Shown here piece by piece: positions 17,944 through 27,440 of a stretch of DNA of 64,000 bases. This stretch comes from Flavobacteriaceae bacterium (GTDB lineage: Bacteria > Bacteroidota > Bacteroidia > Flavobacteriales > Flavobacteriaceae). Position 1 is the first letter of the stretch. Each line of letters starts with the position of its first letter. The stretch lies in NCBI GenBank assembly GCA_030148025.1, contig JASBUG010000043.1, forward strand, positions 124,001 to 188,000, written 5' to 3'. The notes under the pieces were generated by a model. It worked only from the letters and a program-made list of their open reading frames with translations. It had not been told where the DNA came from and made no database searches. Made by a program: the position numbers and the translations under genes.

Positions 17944-20436
17944 TTAAAAATGGAATCCAAAAGTTCCTGTAACTCCAAATTTGCGGGCACCAGGATTATC
18001 TAAATAATTTCCTCTGAAGTTAAAGTCCAATCGGAATATCTTAAATATATTACCTACACCTAAGCTATATTCCCAATAGATCTCATCGTTAGGCGCCTGA
18101 TACAATAATCCCGAAGCATTAATGGCTCTGTTCTCGTCTGAAATGTCTCCCCAAACACCGCGAACACTTACTATTTCACGTAAGTTTAGTTTTCGTAATA
18201 ATGGAATTCTTGAGAATAAGCGTCCGTTAAAATTATGCTCCAGATGTAGCGACGCATAAGTATCTGTTACAAACTCGTAAAAGTCTAACTGTGAAAAAGT
18301 ATTATATATTGAAAAATAGGATTGATTCCCAGGAACGACACTTAACAGTCCTAGTGGTACTTCACCTATGGTTTTACCGACTTCAATAGTAGAAGTTAAA
18401 CGACCAAAACCACCAATTTGCCATGGTTGCAAATATGAGAATTGTAATTTAGTATAATCAAAATCACTATTAAACATGTTCTTATTACCCAGACTTATTT
18501 GAGCAAACACTCTTGGAAAATCGTCATTCGCTTCACGACGTTCTACACCAAATCCTGTCATTTTTCGTCCTGGAAAATACGACATCGAAAAGGTTGTTTC
18601 GTATTGCTTTACTGTTGATTGAATATCGCCATTACCATCAAAATAATCTAAACTAAATGTTGGTGACGCAGACGCTAGCGTACGGTAATTTCCACCTAAG
18701 CGCATTACAAAATTTCGCCAAGGTTCCATTTCTATTGCCGCACTTGTTAGGTTTATATTGGTTAACTTATCGTTACTTCCTGTTCCAACTACCGAAGACG
18801 ATGCCAAACTACGTCCTAAAACATCGGTTGATGTAGTTAGACTAGCGCCAATTTGCTCTACATCTCGCCTGTTCCCTCCAGAAATTATAAGTCGTGATTT
18901 TTTATCAAGTAACCACTTCCCAGATATACCATATTTAAACTTATTATCCTTAAAGCCATAAGCTAAAAACCCTTCTAAACGCCAAATATCGTTTCTGCCA
19001 AAATAGGTACGTCCACCTGTGCGTAAACGCATCCCTTCCACTTCATTAAATCCAAAAGTTGAAAATATAGGCCCGTAATCCAAAGGCAAGCTGTTAAATT
19101 CAATATAACCTGAGGACAAAATACTTCCTAAATTATAAAGACGCTTGAACTTTTTTACAGTTTTTAAAGTGTCCAACATTTTATAAACACCTCGCTCGTC
19201 TTTATTTAATTTCTCAAGCCTGTTCTTATCCCAAAAAGCATCGTCTCTGTCGTATACATCCTTATCGTAATAGTATACTTCTTCATCATAAAACTTTTTC
19301 TCTTTTGGAATATCAAACTTATAGTTATTAAACAAAGTGGTACGCTTACCATAAATGCCTCGGGATTTCTCCTTTTTATTAAACGCAAAATCTGACAACA
19401 TATAATCGCGCTTCACCAAGAAAAGTGAATCGTTAAGCACTTCAAACTCTTGTTCTATATAAATTTCTTTTACCCAATTTATATTGGCACTTTTTGTAGC
19501 TTGAAGGTTGATGTCTTTAATGGCGTATGTTGTATCTGCTACCCAAAAATCGCCTTTAAAGGTAAGCTCATTCTTTCGTCTTGGATAATAAATAATATTG
19601 TAGCACCATTTATTATCTATAAAGGCACTATCAGACAAGACATAGTTGTACGTATTAATACCTGTTCTTGACAACGGACTTACAAAGCTCTTATCGAAAA
19701 ACTTAAGGTAATTATCATAGACATTAAAATCGGAATACAAATCATCAACGAAGTCAATAATTACCTGATTATCGCTAAATCCTGAATTCTTATTTCCTTT
19801 TAGAACTTCCTTTTCTTTATTAATTAGGTTATCTCCATATACCGTTGAAGCTGCTTCGTTAATAAACATTGGTAAATAGGTCTTTCCGGTAACTCTCGAT
19901 GTATCTACCTGATCGAATACAAATTCCATTCCCTTAAAAAGTCGACTCTTGATCAATGCGCTATCTATAGTATTGATATCAAACTCTACTTTTTCATATT
20001 TATCAAACTCGTATTGCTTAAATTGCTTTAAGCCATTTTTGCGTTTATGTTGCCATACTTTTCGTAAAATATCGATCGCAGGGTTATTCTTTTTTGGCTG
20101 TTTTCCAGAAACCAGAACAACAGCATCTAATTGCGCTGCTTCTTCTTTTAAAATGATCTTTAGATCATAGTTTACTTTTTTAGCTAGCGCAATTTCCTGA
20201 GTCTCGTAACCTATAAATGAAATTACAATAGCATCCCAGGTTTCATCAGACTCTAAATAAAAACGACCATTTTCGTTAGTGATACATCCTTCTGATGAGT
20301 TTTTAAATACAATGTTTGCGAAAGAAACAGGTTCATTATTCACATCAAACACATGACCGCTTATCTTGGTTTGTGCGAACATTAGGTTAAGTCCTAAAAA
20401 GAATACGATTAAGAAATGAGATATGGTGTACTTCAT
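17944..20436 (-). CDS. Outer-membrane DUF5686 protein with carboxypeptidase-regulatory-like domain
   Basis: The protein has 830 residues from the ATG at 20436, which directly precedes a signal peptide ending LMFAQ. An ATG 24 bases upstream is possible. Residues about 22-100 form the CarboxypepD_reg-like beta-sandwich (ISGHVFDVNNEPVSFANIVF and GFISYE-like FIGYET). Conserved DUF5686 segments follow, including YPRRKNELTFKGDFWVAD. The last 350 residues are amphipathic strands ending KFGVTGTFGFHF, a terminal Phe typical of outer-membrane barrels. The function is unknown; the family is widespread in Bacteroidota outer membranes. It lies 67 bases before pdhB on the same strand (pdhB is upstream). 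Confidence 0.93.
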   Translation of the reverse strand: MKYTISHFLIVFFLGLNLMFAQTKISGHVFDVNNEPVSFANIVFKNSSEGCITNENGRFYLESDETWDAIVISFIGYETQEIALAKKVNYDLKIILKEEAAQLDAVVLVSGKQPKKNNPAIDILRKVWQHKRKNGLKQFKQYEFDKYEKVEFDINTIDSALIKSRLFKGMEFVFDQVDTSRVTGKTYLPMFINEAASTVYGDNLINKEKEVLKGNKNSGFSDNQVIIDFVDDLYSDFNVYDNYLKFFDKSFVSPLSRTGINTYNYVLSDSAFIDNKWCYNIIYYPRRKNELTFKGDFWVADTTYAIKDINLQATKSANINWVKEIYIEQEFEVLNDSLFLVKRDYMLSDFAFNKKEKSRGIYGKRTTLFNNYKFDIPKEKKFYDEEVYYYDKDVYDRDDAFWDKNRLEKLNKDERGVYKMLDTLKTVKKFKRLYNLGSILSSGYIEFNSLPLDYGPIFSTFGFNEVEGMRLRTGGRTYFGRNDIWRLEGFLAYGFKDNKFKYGISGKWLLDKKSRLIISGGNRRDVEQIGASLTTSTDVLGRSLASSSVVGTGSNDKLTNINLTSAAIEMEPWRNFVMRLGGNYRTLASASPTFSLDYFDGNGDIQSTVKQYETTFSMSYFPGRKMTGFGVERREANDDFPRVFAQISLGNKNMFNSDFDYTKLQFSYLQPWQIGGFGRLTSTIEVGKTIGEVPLGLLSVVPGNQSYFSIYNTFSQLDFYEFVTDTYASLHLEHNFNGRLFSRIPLLRKLNLREIVSVRGVWGDISDENRAINASGLLYQAPNDEIYWEYSLGVGNIFKIFRLDFNFRGNYLDNPGARKFGVTGTFGFHF

Positions 20437-20503
20437 ATTAATAAAAAACTTCATCAACAATCGTGCTAATGAAGTTTATATAACGTAAAAATATGTATTT
20501 ATT

Positions 20504-21481
20504 TTATTTATACAGTACCTTTTTTACTGCTTTTACAACATCATTACTATTTGGCAACCACTCTGCCAACAATACTGGTGAATATGGTGCTGGTGTATCT
20601 GCTGTATTTATTTTTTGAATTGGTGCATCCAGATAATCAAACGCTTTCTCTTGAACTTGATATGTAATTTCTGTAGACACATTACCAAAAGGCCACGCTT
20701 CTTCCAATATTACCAATCTGTTTGTTTTCTTTACAGACTCCAAAATTGTATCAATATCTAAAGGACGTACTGTACGCAAATCGATAATTTCACAAGAAAC
20801 ACCTTCTTTTTCCAATTCGTCTGCAGCTTTATATGCCTCTTTTATAATCTTTCCAAACGATACTATGGTAACATCGTTTCCTTCACGTTTAACATCTGCA
20901 ACTCCAATAGGTAACACGTATTCTCCTTCAGGAACTTCACCTTTGTCACCGTACATTTGTTCAGACTCCATAAAAATCACAGGATCGTCATCTCTAATAG
21001 CTGCTTTTAATAAGCCTTTTGCATCATACGGATTAGATGGCACCACTACCTTTAACCCTGGACAGTTAGCATACCAACTTTCAAAAGCTTGAGAGTGCGT
21101 TGCCGCTAATTGTCCAGCTGAAGCTGTTGGACCTCTAAATACTATTGGACATTTAAACTGTCCTCCAGACATTTGTCTAATCTTTGCTGCGTTATTTATA
21201 ATCTGATCAATTCCTACTAAAGAGAAGTTGAAAGTCATAAACTCAACAATAGGTCTGTTACCTGTCATTGTAGACCCAACTGCTATACCAGCAAACCCAA
21301 GTTCTGCAATTGGAGTATCAATAACACGCTTAGCACCAAATTCGTCTAACATTCCTTTTGAAGCCTTATATGCCCCATTATACTCGGCAACTTCCTCTCC
21401 CATTAAATAGATGGTTTCATCTCGACGCATCTCTTCACTCATCGCTTCACAAACGGCTTCTCTAAACTGAATTGTTTTCAT
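20504..21481 (-). CDS. pdhB: Pyruvate dehydrogenase E1 component, beta subunit
   Basis: The protein has 325 residues, the normal length for the beta subunit of the alpha2beta2-type E1. Family marks are the start FREAVCEAMSEEMRRDE, the MGEEVAEYNGAYKASKGM strand, the TPIAELGFAGIAVG segment (ThDP-binding Glu), EFMTFNFSLVGIDQIIN, and the C-terminal transketolase domain with IDLRTVRPLD and EEAWPFGNVSTEI. With E1 alpha and lipoyl-E2 it makes acetyl-CoA from pyruvate. The alpha subunit and E2 are not in this window. It diverges from etfBA across a 157-base promoter region. Confidence 0.96.
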   Translation of the reverse strand: MKTIQFREAVCEAMSEEMRRDETIYLMGEEVAEYNGAYKASKGMLDEFGAKRVIDTPIAELGFAGIAVGSTMTGNRPIVEFMTFNFSLVGIDQIINNAAKIRQMSGGQFKCPIVFRGPTASAGQLAATHSQAFESWYANCPGLKVVVPSNPYDAKGLLKAAIRDDDPVIFMESEQMYGDKGEVPEGEYVLPIGVADVKREGNDVTIVSFGKIIKEAYKAADELEKEGVSCEIIDLRTVRPLDIDTILESVKKTNRLVILEEAWPFGNVSTEITYQVQEKAFDYLDAPIQKINTADTPAPYSPVLLAEWLPNSNDVVKAVKKVLYK

Positions 21482-21503
21482 TTAATACATTTTATAAGAA
21501 CAG

Positions 21504-21511
21504 CAAAAATA
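21504..21511 (-). promoter_or_regulatory. Candidate -7 box for pdhB
   Basis: The minus strand reads TATTTTTG, a full match to TAnnTTTG, 22 bases upstream of the pdhB ATG. No clear -33 element is visible. Confidence 0.5.
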
Positions 21512-21590
21512 ACAATTCCTATAAAATTATAAGTGAACTTTTGGGTTAAAAATTTATTATGCATGCATAGGAAATTATTAATATTTTGAT

Positions 21591-21598
21591 TACCTTCG
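21591..21598 (+). promoter_or_regulatory. Candidate -7 box for etfBA
   Basis: TACCTTCG is one mismatch from TAnnTTTG and lies 40 bases upstream of the etfB ATG. A -33 motif is not obvious. Confidence 0.4.
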
Positions 21599-21638
21599 TA
21601 ACCTCAAAAATTTTTACATAAATAATCAAAAAAGCGAG

Positions 21639-22385
21639 ATGAAAATATTGGTATGTATTAGTCATGTGCCAGACACAACTTCAAAGATTAATTTTACTGA
21701 AGATGACACGAAATTTGATGCAAACGGCGTACAGTTTGTAATTAATCCTAATGATGAATTTGGACTTACCAGGGCTATGTGGTTTAAAGAAAAACAAGGA
21801 GCTTCTGTAGATGTAGTAAATGTTGGTGGAGCAGAAACAGAACCTACTCTTAGAAAAGCTTTAGCTATTGGTGCTGATACTGCTATAAGAGTTAACACCG
21901 CTGCTACTGATGGGTTTGCTGTTGCAAAACAGTTGACTAAAGTGGTTCAAGACGGTGGTTACGATCTGGTTATTGCTGGTCGTGAATCGATAGATTATAA
22001 TGGAGGTATGGTTCCTGGTATGTTAGCTGCTTTAACCGATGCTAATTTTGTAAATAACTGTATTGGTTTAGATATAGAAGGTGCCAATGCAACCGTTACC
22101 AGAGAAATTGATGGTGGTAAAGAAACTGTTTCAACAACACTTCCATTAATTGTTGGAGGCCAAAAAGGGTTAGTTGAAGAAAGCGACCTACGTATTCCAA
22201 ATATGAGAGGAATTATGATGGCACGTAAAAAACCTTTAACTGTAGTCGATCCAGTTGATGCTACTGCCGAAACTGCTTCAGTGAAATTTGAAAAACCAGC
22301 ACCAAAAGGAGCTGTTAAATTAGTTGCTGCAGACAACCTGGACGAATTAGTAAGTTTACTTCACAACGAAGCTAAAGTAATTTAA
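21639..22385 (+). CDS. etfB: Electron transfer flavoprotein, beta subunit
   Basis: The protein has 248 residues, with the ETF beta start MKILVCISHVPDTTSKI and an AMP/FAD-binding Rossmann-like fold (VDVVNVGG, ALAIGADTAIRV). VIAGRESIDYNGGMVPGMLA and the RGIMMARKKPL segment are diagnostic. ETF accepts electrons from acyl-CoA and other flavoprotein dehydrogenases and passes them to ETF-quinone oxidoreductase. etfA follows after 20 bases, forming an operon. Confidence 0.97.
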   Translation: MKILVCISHVPDTTSKINFTEDDTKFDANGVQFVINPNDEFGLTRAMWFKEKQGASVDVVNVGGAETEPTLRKALAIGADTAIRVNTAATDGFAVAKQLTKVVQDGGYDLVIAGRESIDYNGGMVPGMLAALTDANFVNNCIGLDIEGANATVTREIDGGKETVSTTLPLIVGGQKGLVEESDLRIPNMRGIMMARKKPLTVVDPVDATAETASVKFEKPAPKGAVKLVAADNLDELVSLLHNEAKVI

Positions 22386-22405
22386 TCACCTTCAAAAAAA
22401 GACAC

Positions 22406-23362
22406 ATGTCAGTTTTAGTATATACAGAATCAGAACAAGGAAAATTTAAAAAAGCCGCTCTAGAAGTTGCTTCATATGCAAAAGCAGTAGCGACACAAAT
22501 GGGAACTACCGTTACGGCTGTCACTTTTAATACTAGCGATGCTTCAGAATTAGGTAAGTATGGTGTAGACAAAGTACTAAACATAGCAAATGCTGAAAAT
22601 TTTGATGCAAAAGTTTATGCAGATGCCATAAAACAAGCTGCTGAAAAAGAAGCTGCAAAAGTAATTGTAGTAAGCTCTACTGCAGATAGTAAATATCTAG
22701 CACCATTATTAGCAGTTGGTTTAAATGCAGGCTATGCTACTAATGTAGTTGAGGCACCTGTAAGCACATCACCATTTGCTGTAAAACGTACTGCTTTCAC
22801 AAATAAAGCGTTCAATATAACCGAGATAAATACCGATGTAAAAATAGTTGGTCTTTCCAGTAATGCTTTTGGCTTGGTTGAAAATTCAGGAGCTGCTGCT
22901 GTTGAAGAATTTTCTCCTAGTCTAGCTACTTCAAACATTGCTGTACAATCTGTTGATAAAGCTACAGATAAGGTATCTATAGCAGATGCAGATATTGTGG
23001 TTTCAGGTGGTCGTGGTTTAAAAGGGCCTGAGAACTGGGGAATGATCGAAGAGTTGGCCGAAGTTTTAGGTGCTGCTACCGCTTGTTCTAAACCAGTGTC
23101 TGACTTAGGTTGGAGACCGCATAGCGAGCACGTTGGACAAACAGGAAAGCCTGTAGCTTCAAACTTATATATTGCCGTAGGTATTTCGGGAGCAATCCAA
23201 CATTTGGCTGGAGTTAATGCTTCAAAAGTAAAAGTAGTTATCAATTCAGATCCTGAAGCACCGTTCTTTAAGGCTGCAGATTATGGCGTTGTTGGTGATG
23301 CGTTTGAAGTTGTACCGCAATTGATAGAAAAATTAAAAGAATTTAAGGCTCAAAACGCATAA
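22406..23362 (+). CDS. etfA: Electron transfer flavoprotein, alpha subunit
   Basis: The protein has 318 residues. The N-terminal ETF domain is similar in fold to etfB. The C-terminal FAD-binding domain has the signature VSGGRGLKGPENW, then VSDLGWRPHSEHVGQTGK, YIAVGISGAIQHLAGV and VVINSDPEAPFFKAADYG. These residues hold FAD at the subunit interface. It lies directly behind etfB and shares its promoter. Confidence 0.97.
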   Translation: MSVLVYTESEQGKFKKAALEVASYAKAVATQMGTTVTAVTFNTSDASELGKYGVDKVLNIANAENFDAKVYADAIKQAAEKEAAKVIVVSSTADSKYLAPLLAVGLNAGYATNVVEAPVSTSPFAVKRTAFTNKAFNITEINTDVKIVGLSSNAFGLVENSGAAAVEEFSPSLATSNIAVQSVDKATDKVSIADADIVVSGGRGLKGPENWGMIEELAEVLGAATACSKPVSDLGWRPHSEHVGQTGKPVASNLYIAVGISGAIQHLAGVNASKVKVVINSDPEAPFFKAADYGVVGDAFEVVPQLIEKLKEFKAQNA

Positions 23363-23383
23363 TTTTTTTAACTTGTAACTAAT

Positions 23384-23501
23384 AAAGAACTGCTTAAATT
23401 CAGTAAACCTGCTGATCGTCTGTTGAATTTATATCATTGAACGAAAAAAAGGCTCAATATGCCTTTTGCAGTTGGTAAAGTCTAAATTTAAACAGTTCTT
23501 T
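23384..23501 (+). repeat. 118-base element bounded by 17-base inverted repeats; possible structured RNA or MITE
   Basis: The left arm (23384-23400, AAAGAACTGCTTAAATT) and right arm (23485-23501, AATTTAAACAGTTCTTT) are complementary at 16 of 17 positions. Between them, AAAAGGC and GCCTTTT (about 23447-23466) can form an inner hairpin. The element fills almost the whole gap between etfA and the next gene and ends 14 bases before that gene's ATG. It could be a leader with a multi-stem fold, or a small inverted-repeat element. I see no clear target-site duplication. Confidence 0.45.
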
Positions 23502-23515
23502 GTGTTTTAATAATT

Positions 23516-24130
23516 ATGAGTTTAGTTCGTCTTAATATAAAAGGTATTTCATATAGTCAAACCCAAAATGGTGCTTATGCGCTTATTTTGAGTGAAGTAG
23601 ATGGCGACCGCAAATTACCTATCGTTATTGGAGCATTTGAAGCACAGTCTATCGCCATTGCTTTAGAAAAAGAAATAAAGCCTCCAAGACCTTTAACTCA
23701 TGACCTTTTTAAGAATTTTTCTGACAGATTTGATATTGTTGTAAAACAAGTTATTATTCATAAACTGGTAGACGGTGTATTCTACTCAAGCTTGATTTGT
23801 GAACGTGATAAAATTGAAGAGATCATTGACGCAAGAACCAGTGATGCCATTGCTTTAGCGTTGCGTTTTCAAGCTCCTATTTTTACGTATAAAAACATTT
23901 TAGATAAAGCAGGTATTTATTTAAAAGTAAATCCGAAAAGAGAAGAAGAGCATCAAAGCGATAATATATTAATGGATGAAGTTTTAGCTGAAGAGATAGA
24001 AACTTCTGCCGGACAAGACAATTTTAAAGGAAAAACACTGGAAGAACTTCACAATATGTTAGATCAGGCAGTTGCTAATGAAGACTACGAAACTGCTGCC
24101 AGAATTAGAGATGAAATTTCTAAACGATAG
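23516..24130 (+). CDS. Bifunctional nuclease family protein with UVR motif
   Basis: The protein has 204 residues. Residues about 1-135 form the BFN domain (DUF151): VRLNIKGISYSQTQNGAYAL, then LPIVIGAFEAQSIAIALE and DARTSDAIALALRF. The C-terminus (about 168-204) is a UVR helical hairpin, TLEELHNMLDQAVANEDYE followed by AARIRDEI, which in UvrB/UvrC and protein-arginine-kinase activators mediates protein contacts. BFN proteins have reported RNase and DNase activity in plants; bacterial roles are unclear. It is a common two-domain form in Bacteroidota. It is transcribed with or just after etfBA, behind the inverted-repeat element. Confidence 0.93.
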   Translation: MSLVRLNIKGISYSQTQNGAYALILSEVDGDRKLPIVIGAFEAQSIAIALEKEIKPPRPLTHDLFKNFSDRFDIVVKQVIIHKLVDGVFYSSLICERDKIEEIIDARTSDAIALALRFQAPIFTYKNILDKAGIYLKVNPKREEEHQSDNILMDEVLAEEIETSAGQDNFKGKTLEELHNMLDQAVANEDYETAARIRDEISKR

Positions 24131-24250
24131 TTCTTTTTAATCCATCAATCATAATAAAATAAATGCGTATCTTGCTCTGCATTTAATTTATCAGATATTT
24201 AAAAAACATCTAGCTAAATCTAGCGATTGGTGTCAATAAAAATTATACAG

Positions 24251-25972
24251 ATGAGAAAAAGTTTCCTAGCTATTGCAGCTATTTTTTTTGGGTTAACCTC
24301 AATGTTAGCACAAAACCTAGAGAAACAATGGCAGTTTGAAGCCATCGAAAATAATTCGGGAGAACAGTTATTTAGTATTAATCAAACACTGGATATACTC
24401 TCTCTAAACAAAGGAGAATTCAACTATTCTTTAGAAGCAAAAAACAACTTAAAAGCTGCAGGCGATTATATTCATCAAAATAATCTTTTAGTATTTTATT
24501 ATACACAACCTAACGATACTATAAGACGCTATAAAATTACCGAGCATACCGATTCTACATTAGTATTTACAGAAAAAGATATTACTTATCGTTTTGTAGC
24601 TCCTAAAGTTATTGAAGAAGCAACAACTGTTGCAGTTACTAACTCGAATGATACTATCATACCAAGTCAAGGTGTTTCCTTCACGAGTATATGGAGAGGA
24701 GTTCTGGGAATGATCTCTCTTATTTTTATTGCGTTTTTATTTAGCAGTAACAAAAAAGCCATTAACTGGCGAACCGTTGGTATTGGCTTAATATTTCAAT
24801 TGCTTATCGCTATTGGAGTTTTAAAAGTTGATTTTGTTAAAAGAGGGTTTGAAGCAGTTGGGCAAGTATTTGTGAGTGTTTTAGATTTCACCAGAGCTGG
24901 TAGTCAATTCTTATTTGAAGGACTTGTAGTAGACATGGATACCTTTGGATTTATTTTTGCATTTCAGGTACTTCCAACCATTATATTTTTCTCAGCTTTA
25001 ACCTCGGTACTATTTTATTTAGGCATCATCCAAAAACTTGTTAAGGCTTTCGGATGGCTATTAACCAAATTGCTTAAAATTTCCGGTGCAGAAAGTTTAA
25101 GTGTCGCTGGAAATATATTTTTAGGTCAAACAGAAGCACCACTACTGATTAAAGCCTATTTAGAAAAAATGAACAAATCTGAAATGCTTCTGGTTATGAT
25201 CGGTGGAATGGCAACGGTTGCTGGAGCCGTATTGGCAGCATACATTGGCTTTTTAGGAGGCGATGATCCTGCGTTAAGACTTCAGTTTGCAAAACATCTT
25301 TTAGCAGCTTCTGTTATGGCAGCACCTGGAGCTATAGTAATTTCAAAAATATTATATCCACAAACAGAGGATATTAATACCGATGTAAAAGTTTCTTCAG
25401 AAAAAATAGGAACAAATATTCTTGACGCTATTGCTAATGGTACTACCGAAGGATTACGATTAGCCGTTAATGTTGGTGCAATGCTGCTAGTATTTGTGGC
25501 ATTTATTGCAATGATTAACGGAATTCTAGGTTGGGTTGGTGATCTTACAACACTTAACGATTGGATTGCTGCTAACACTTCTTACCAAAGCTTATCGCTC
25601 GAGTTAATTTTGGGCTATACCTTTGCGCCATTAATGTGGCTTATTGGTATTGCTGGCGAGGACATGGCACTAATGGGACAATTATTAGGAATAAAATTAG
25701 CAGCTAGTGAATTTGTAGGTTATATACAATTAGCCGATCTTAAAAATGCAGCTAGTGCAACACATTTAACCTATAATAAATCAGTTATTATGGCCACGTA
25801 TATGTTATGTGGTTTTGCCAATTTTGCCTCTATAGGAATACAAATAGGTGGTATTGGCTCTCTGGCTCCTGGACAAAGAAAGACACTTTCTCAGTTTGGA
25901 ATGAAGGCCTTAATTGGAGGAACATTGGCTTCATTAATTTCGGCTACCATTGCTGGAATGATCATTGGCTAA
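24251..25972 (+). CDS. NupC-type (CNT) nucleoside transporter with N-terminal exported domain
   Basis: The protein has 573 residues from the ATG at 24251, which starts a signal peptide ending SMLAQ. A TTG 24 bases upstream is less likely. Residues about 22-130 form a small beta-rich extracytoplasmic domain. The CNT core follows: FLFSSNKKAINWRTVGIGL, the gate segment and QVLPTIIFFSALTSVLFYLG. FLGQTEAPLLIKAYL (QTEAP, re-entrant loop 1) and the NKS motif in LTYNKSVIMATYMLCGFANF (re-entrant loop 2) also belong to it. These residues bind the nucleoside and the cation. It imports nucleosides by Na+ or H+ symport, which fits the neighbouring thyA and the dNK genes. The added N-terminal domain is not part of the standard family. 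Confidence 0.93.
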   Translation: MRKSFLAIAAIFFGLTSMLAQNLEKQWQFEAIENNSGEQLFSINQTLDILSLNKGEFNYSLEAKNNLKAAGDYIHQNNLLVFYYTQPNDTIRRYKITEHTDSTLVFTEKDITYRFVAPKVIEEATTVAVTNSNDTIIPSQGVSFTSIWRGVLGMISLIFIAFLFSSNKKAINWRTVGIGLIFQLLIAIGVLKVDFVKRGFEAVGQVFVSVLDFTRAGSQFLFEGLVVDMDTFGFIFAFQVLPTIIFFSALTSVLFYLGIIQKLVKAFGWLLTKLLKISGAESLSVAGNIFLGQTEAPLLIKAYLEKMNKSEMLLVMIGGMATVAGAVLAAYIGFLGGDDPALRLQFAKHLLAASVMAAPGAIVISKILYPQTEDINTDVKVSSEKIGTNILDAIANGTTEGLRLAVNVGAMLLVFVAFIAMINGILGWVGDLTTLNDWIAANTSYQSLSLELILGYTFAPLMWLIGIAGEDMALMGQLLGIKLAASEFVGYIQLADLKNAASATHLTYNKSVIMATYMLCGFANFASIGIQIGGIGSLAPGQRKTLSQFGMKALIGGTLASLISATIAGMIIG

Positions 25973-25999
25973 GTCGTTAATAACTTTTAATATAATTAT

Positions 26000-26033
26000 A
26001 AGCTCTAAATGTTTCTGTTTAGAGCTTTTTTTT
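26000..26033 (+). terminator. Terminator after the nucleoside transporter gene
   Basis: A ten-base-pair stem AAGCTCTAAA/TTTAGAGCTT (26000-26009 with 26018-26027), an eight-base loop and a T run through 26033. Confidence 0.88.
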
Positions 26034-26064
26034 ACTTTTATTTCATTCAAAAACTAAGGAGATT

Positions 26065-26889
26065 ATGAAGCAATATTTGGACCTGGTAAAACATGTATTA
26101 GAAAATGGTAATGAAAAGGCAGATCGTACTGGTACTGGTACAAAAAGCGTATTTGGACATCAAATGCGTTTCGATCTTAGTGAAGGATTTCCTATGGTTA
26201 CTACCAAAAAATTGCATTTAAAATCAATTATATACGAGCTTCTTTGGTTTTTAAAAGGCGATACTAATATTAACTATCTTACTGAGAATGGCGTTAGAAT
26301 TTGGAATGAATGGGCCGATGAAAATGGCAATTTAGGGCCTGTTTATGGTCACCAATGGCGTAACTGGAATAGTGATGAGATTGACCAGATAAAAGAAGTT
26401 ATTGAAACTTTAAAGAGTAACCCTGATAGCCGACGTATGTTGGTTTCGGCTTGGAATCCTTCGGTATTACCAGACACTTCTGTGTCGTTTAGTGAAAATG
26501 TAGCTAATGGTAAAGCCGCTTTACCTCCTTGCCACGCGTTCTTTCAATTTTATGTTGCCGATGGTAAGTTGTCTTGTCAACTTTACCAACGTAGTGCCGA
26601 CATTTTTTTAGGAGTACCCTTTAACATCGCTTCTTATGCTCTTTTCACTATGATGATGGCTCAGGTTTGTGGTTATGAAGCTGGCGAATTTATTCACACC
26701 TTTGGTGATGCTCATATCTATAGCAACCATTATGAGCAACTGGAATTACAATTATCTCGTGATACAAGACCATTACCTAAAATGATCTTAAACCCAGAAG
26801 TTAAAGATATCTTCGATTTTACGTTTGAAGATTTCACTTTGGTTGATTATGATCCACATCCACATATTAAAGGTGTTGTTGCTATTTAA
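26065..26889 (+). CDS. thyA: Thymidylate synthase
   Basis: The protein has 274 residues and makes dTMP from dUMP with methylene-tetrahydrofolate. Motifs are [19 protein letters not shown], the catalytic Cys156 in [30 protein letters not shown], and the dUMP-binding [10 protein letters not shown]. An insert of about ten residues before the catalytic Cys ([13 protein letters not shown]) makes it slightly longer than the E. coli enzyme. The DHFR that would recycle its product dihydrofolate is encoded two genes downstream, so thyA, the TonB-C gene and dhfr probably form one transcription unit. Confidence 0.98.
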   Translation: MKQYLDLVKHVLENGNEKADRTGTGTKSVFGHQMRFDLSEGFPMVTTKKLHLKSIIYELLWFLKGDTNINYLTENGVRIWNEWADENGNLGPVYGHQWRNWNSDEIDQIKEVIETLKSNPDSRRMLVSAWNPSVLPDTSVSFSENVANGKAALPPCHAFFQFYVADGKLSCQLYQRSADIFLGVPFNIASYALFTMMMAQVCGYEAGEFIHTFGDAHIYSNHYEQLELQLSRDTRPLPKMILNPEVKDIFDFTFEDFTLVDYDPHPHIKGVVAI

Positions 26890-26900
26890 TAACATATCTC

Positions 26901-27413
26901 ATGAAATATTCTGTAGCTCTATTTGCCCTAATCTTTTATGTTCAAGCTTTTGCACAACATAGCAATGAGGAGACACCTATAAATGAATCGAAAGAAGCCT
27001 CTTTTGAAGTTATTGAACATGTTCCGGTATACAAAGGCTGTAAGAAATTTTCAGACAATATCTCTTTAAAAAAGTGCATGAATGAAAAGATTGTCTCACT
27101 AATTAGAAAAAATTACAATATAAGCATTGCACAATCACTCGGTTTGCCAGAAGGTATTGTAAGGGTTAACGTCGTATTTAAAATAAACACTAAAGGAGAC
27201 ATTGTAGATATTAGATCTAGAGCTCCGCATCCAGAACTCGAAAAAGAAGCTATAAGAGTTATTGGTCTTATTCCAAAATTTGAAAACCCAGGAATTCAAA
27301 GAGGAAAACCAGTTATTGTACCTTATTCCCTTCCTATTGTATTTAAAGTAGAGAATAAAAAATTGTCTAAAAAAGAGCTAAGGAAGTTGAAAAGACGAGC
27401 GAAAAAATCTTAA
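26901..27413 (+). CDS. TonB C-terminal domain protein
   Basis: The protein has 170 residues with a signal peptide (about 1-18, ending AFAQ). Residues 40-150 fit the TonB_C pattern in flavobacterial periplasmic proteins: VPVYKGC, LKKCMNEKIVSLIRKNY, GIVRVNVVFKINTKGDI, and IPKFENPGIQRGKPVIVPY. There is no transmembrane anchor beyond the signal and no Pro-rich spanner, so it is a stand-alone periplasmic TonB-C domain. The C-terminus is very basic (KKELRKLKRRAKKS). It lies 11 bases after thyA. Its role is unknown. Confidence 0.85.
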   Translation: MKYSVALFALIFYVQAFAQHSNEETPINESKEASFEVIEHVPVYKGCKKFSDNISLKKCMNEKIVSLIRKNYNISIAQSLGLPEGIVRVNVVFKINTKGDIVDIRSRAPHPELEKEAIRVIGLIPKFENPGIQRGKPVIVPYSLPIVFKVENKKLSKKELRKLKRRAKKS

Positions 27414-27440
27414 TTTTAGACTTATTCTTGCGTATTACAC

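Noticed and set aside
22732-23244. Open frame of 170 codons antisense to etfA
   Set aside because: It arises from the codon bias of etfA, whose full-length protein is strongly conserved.
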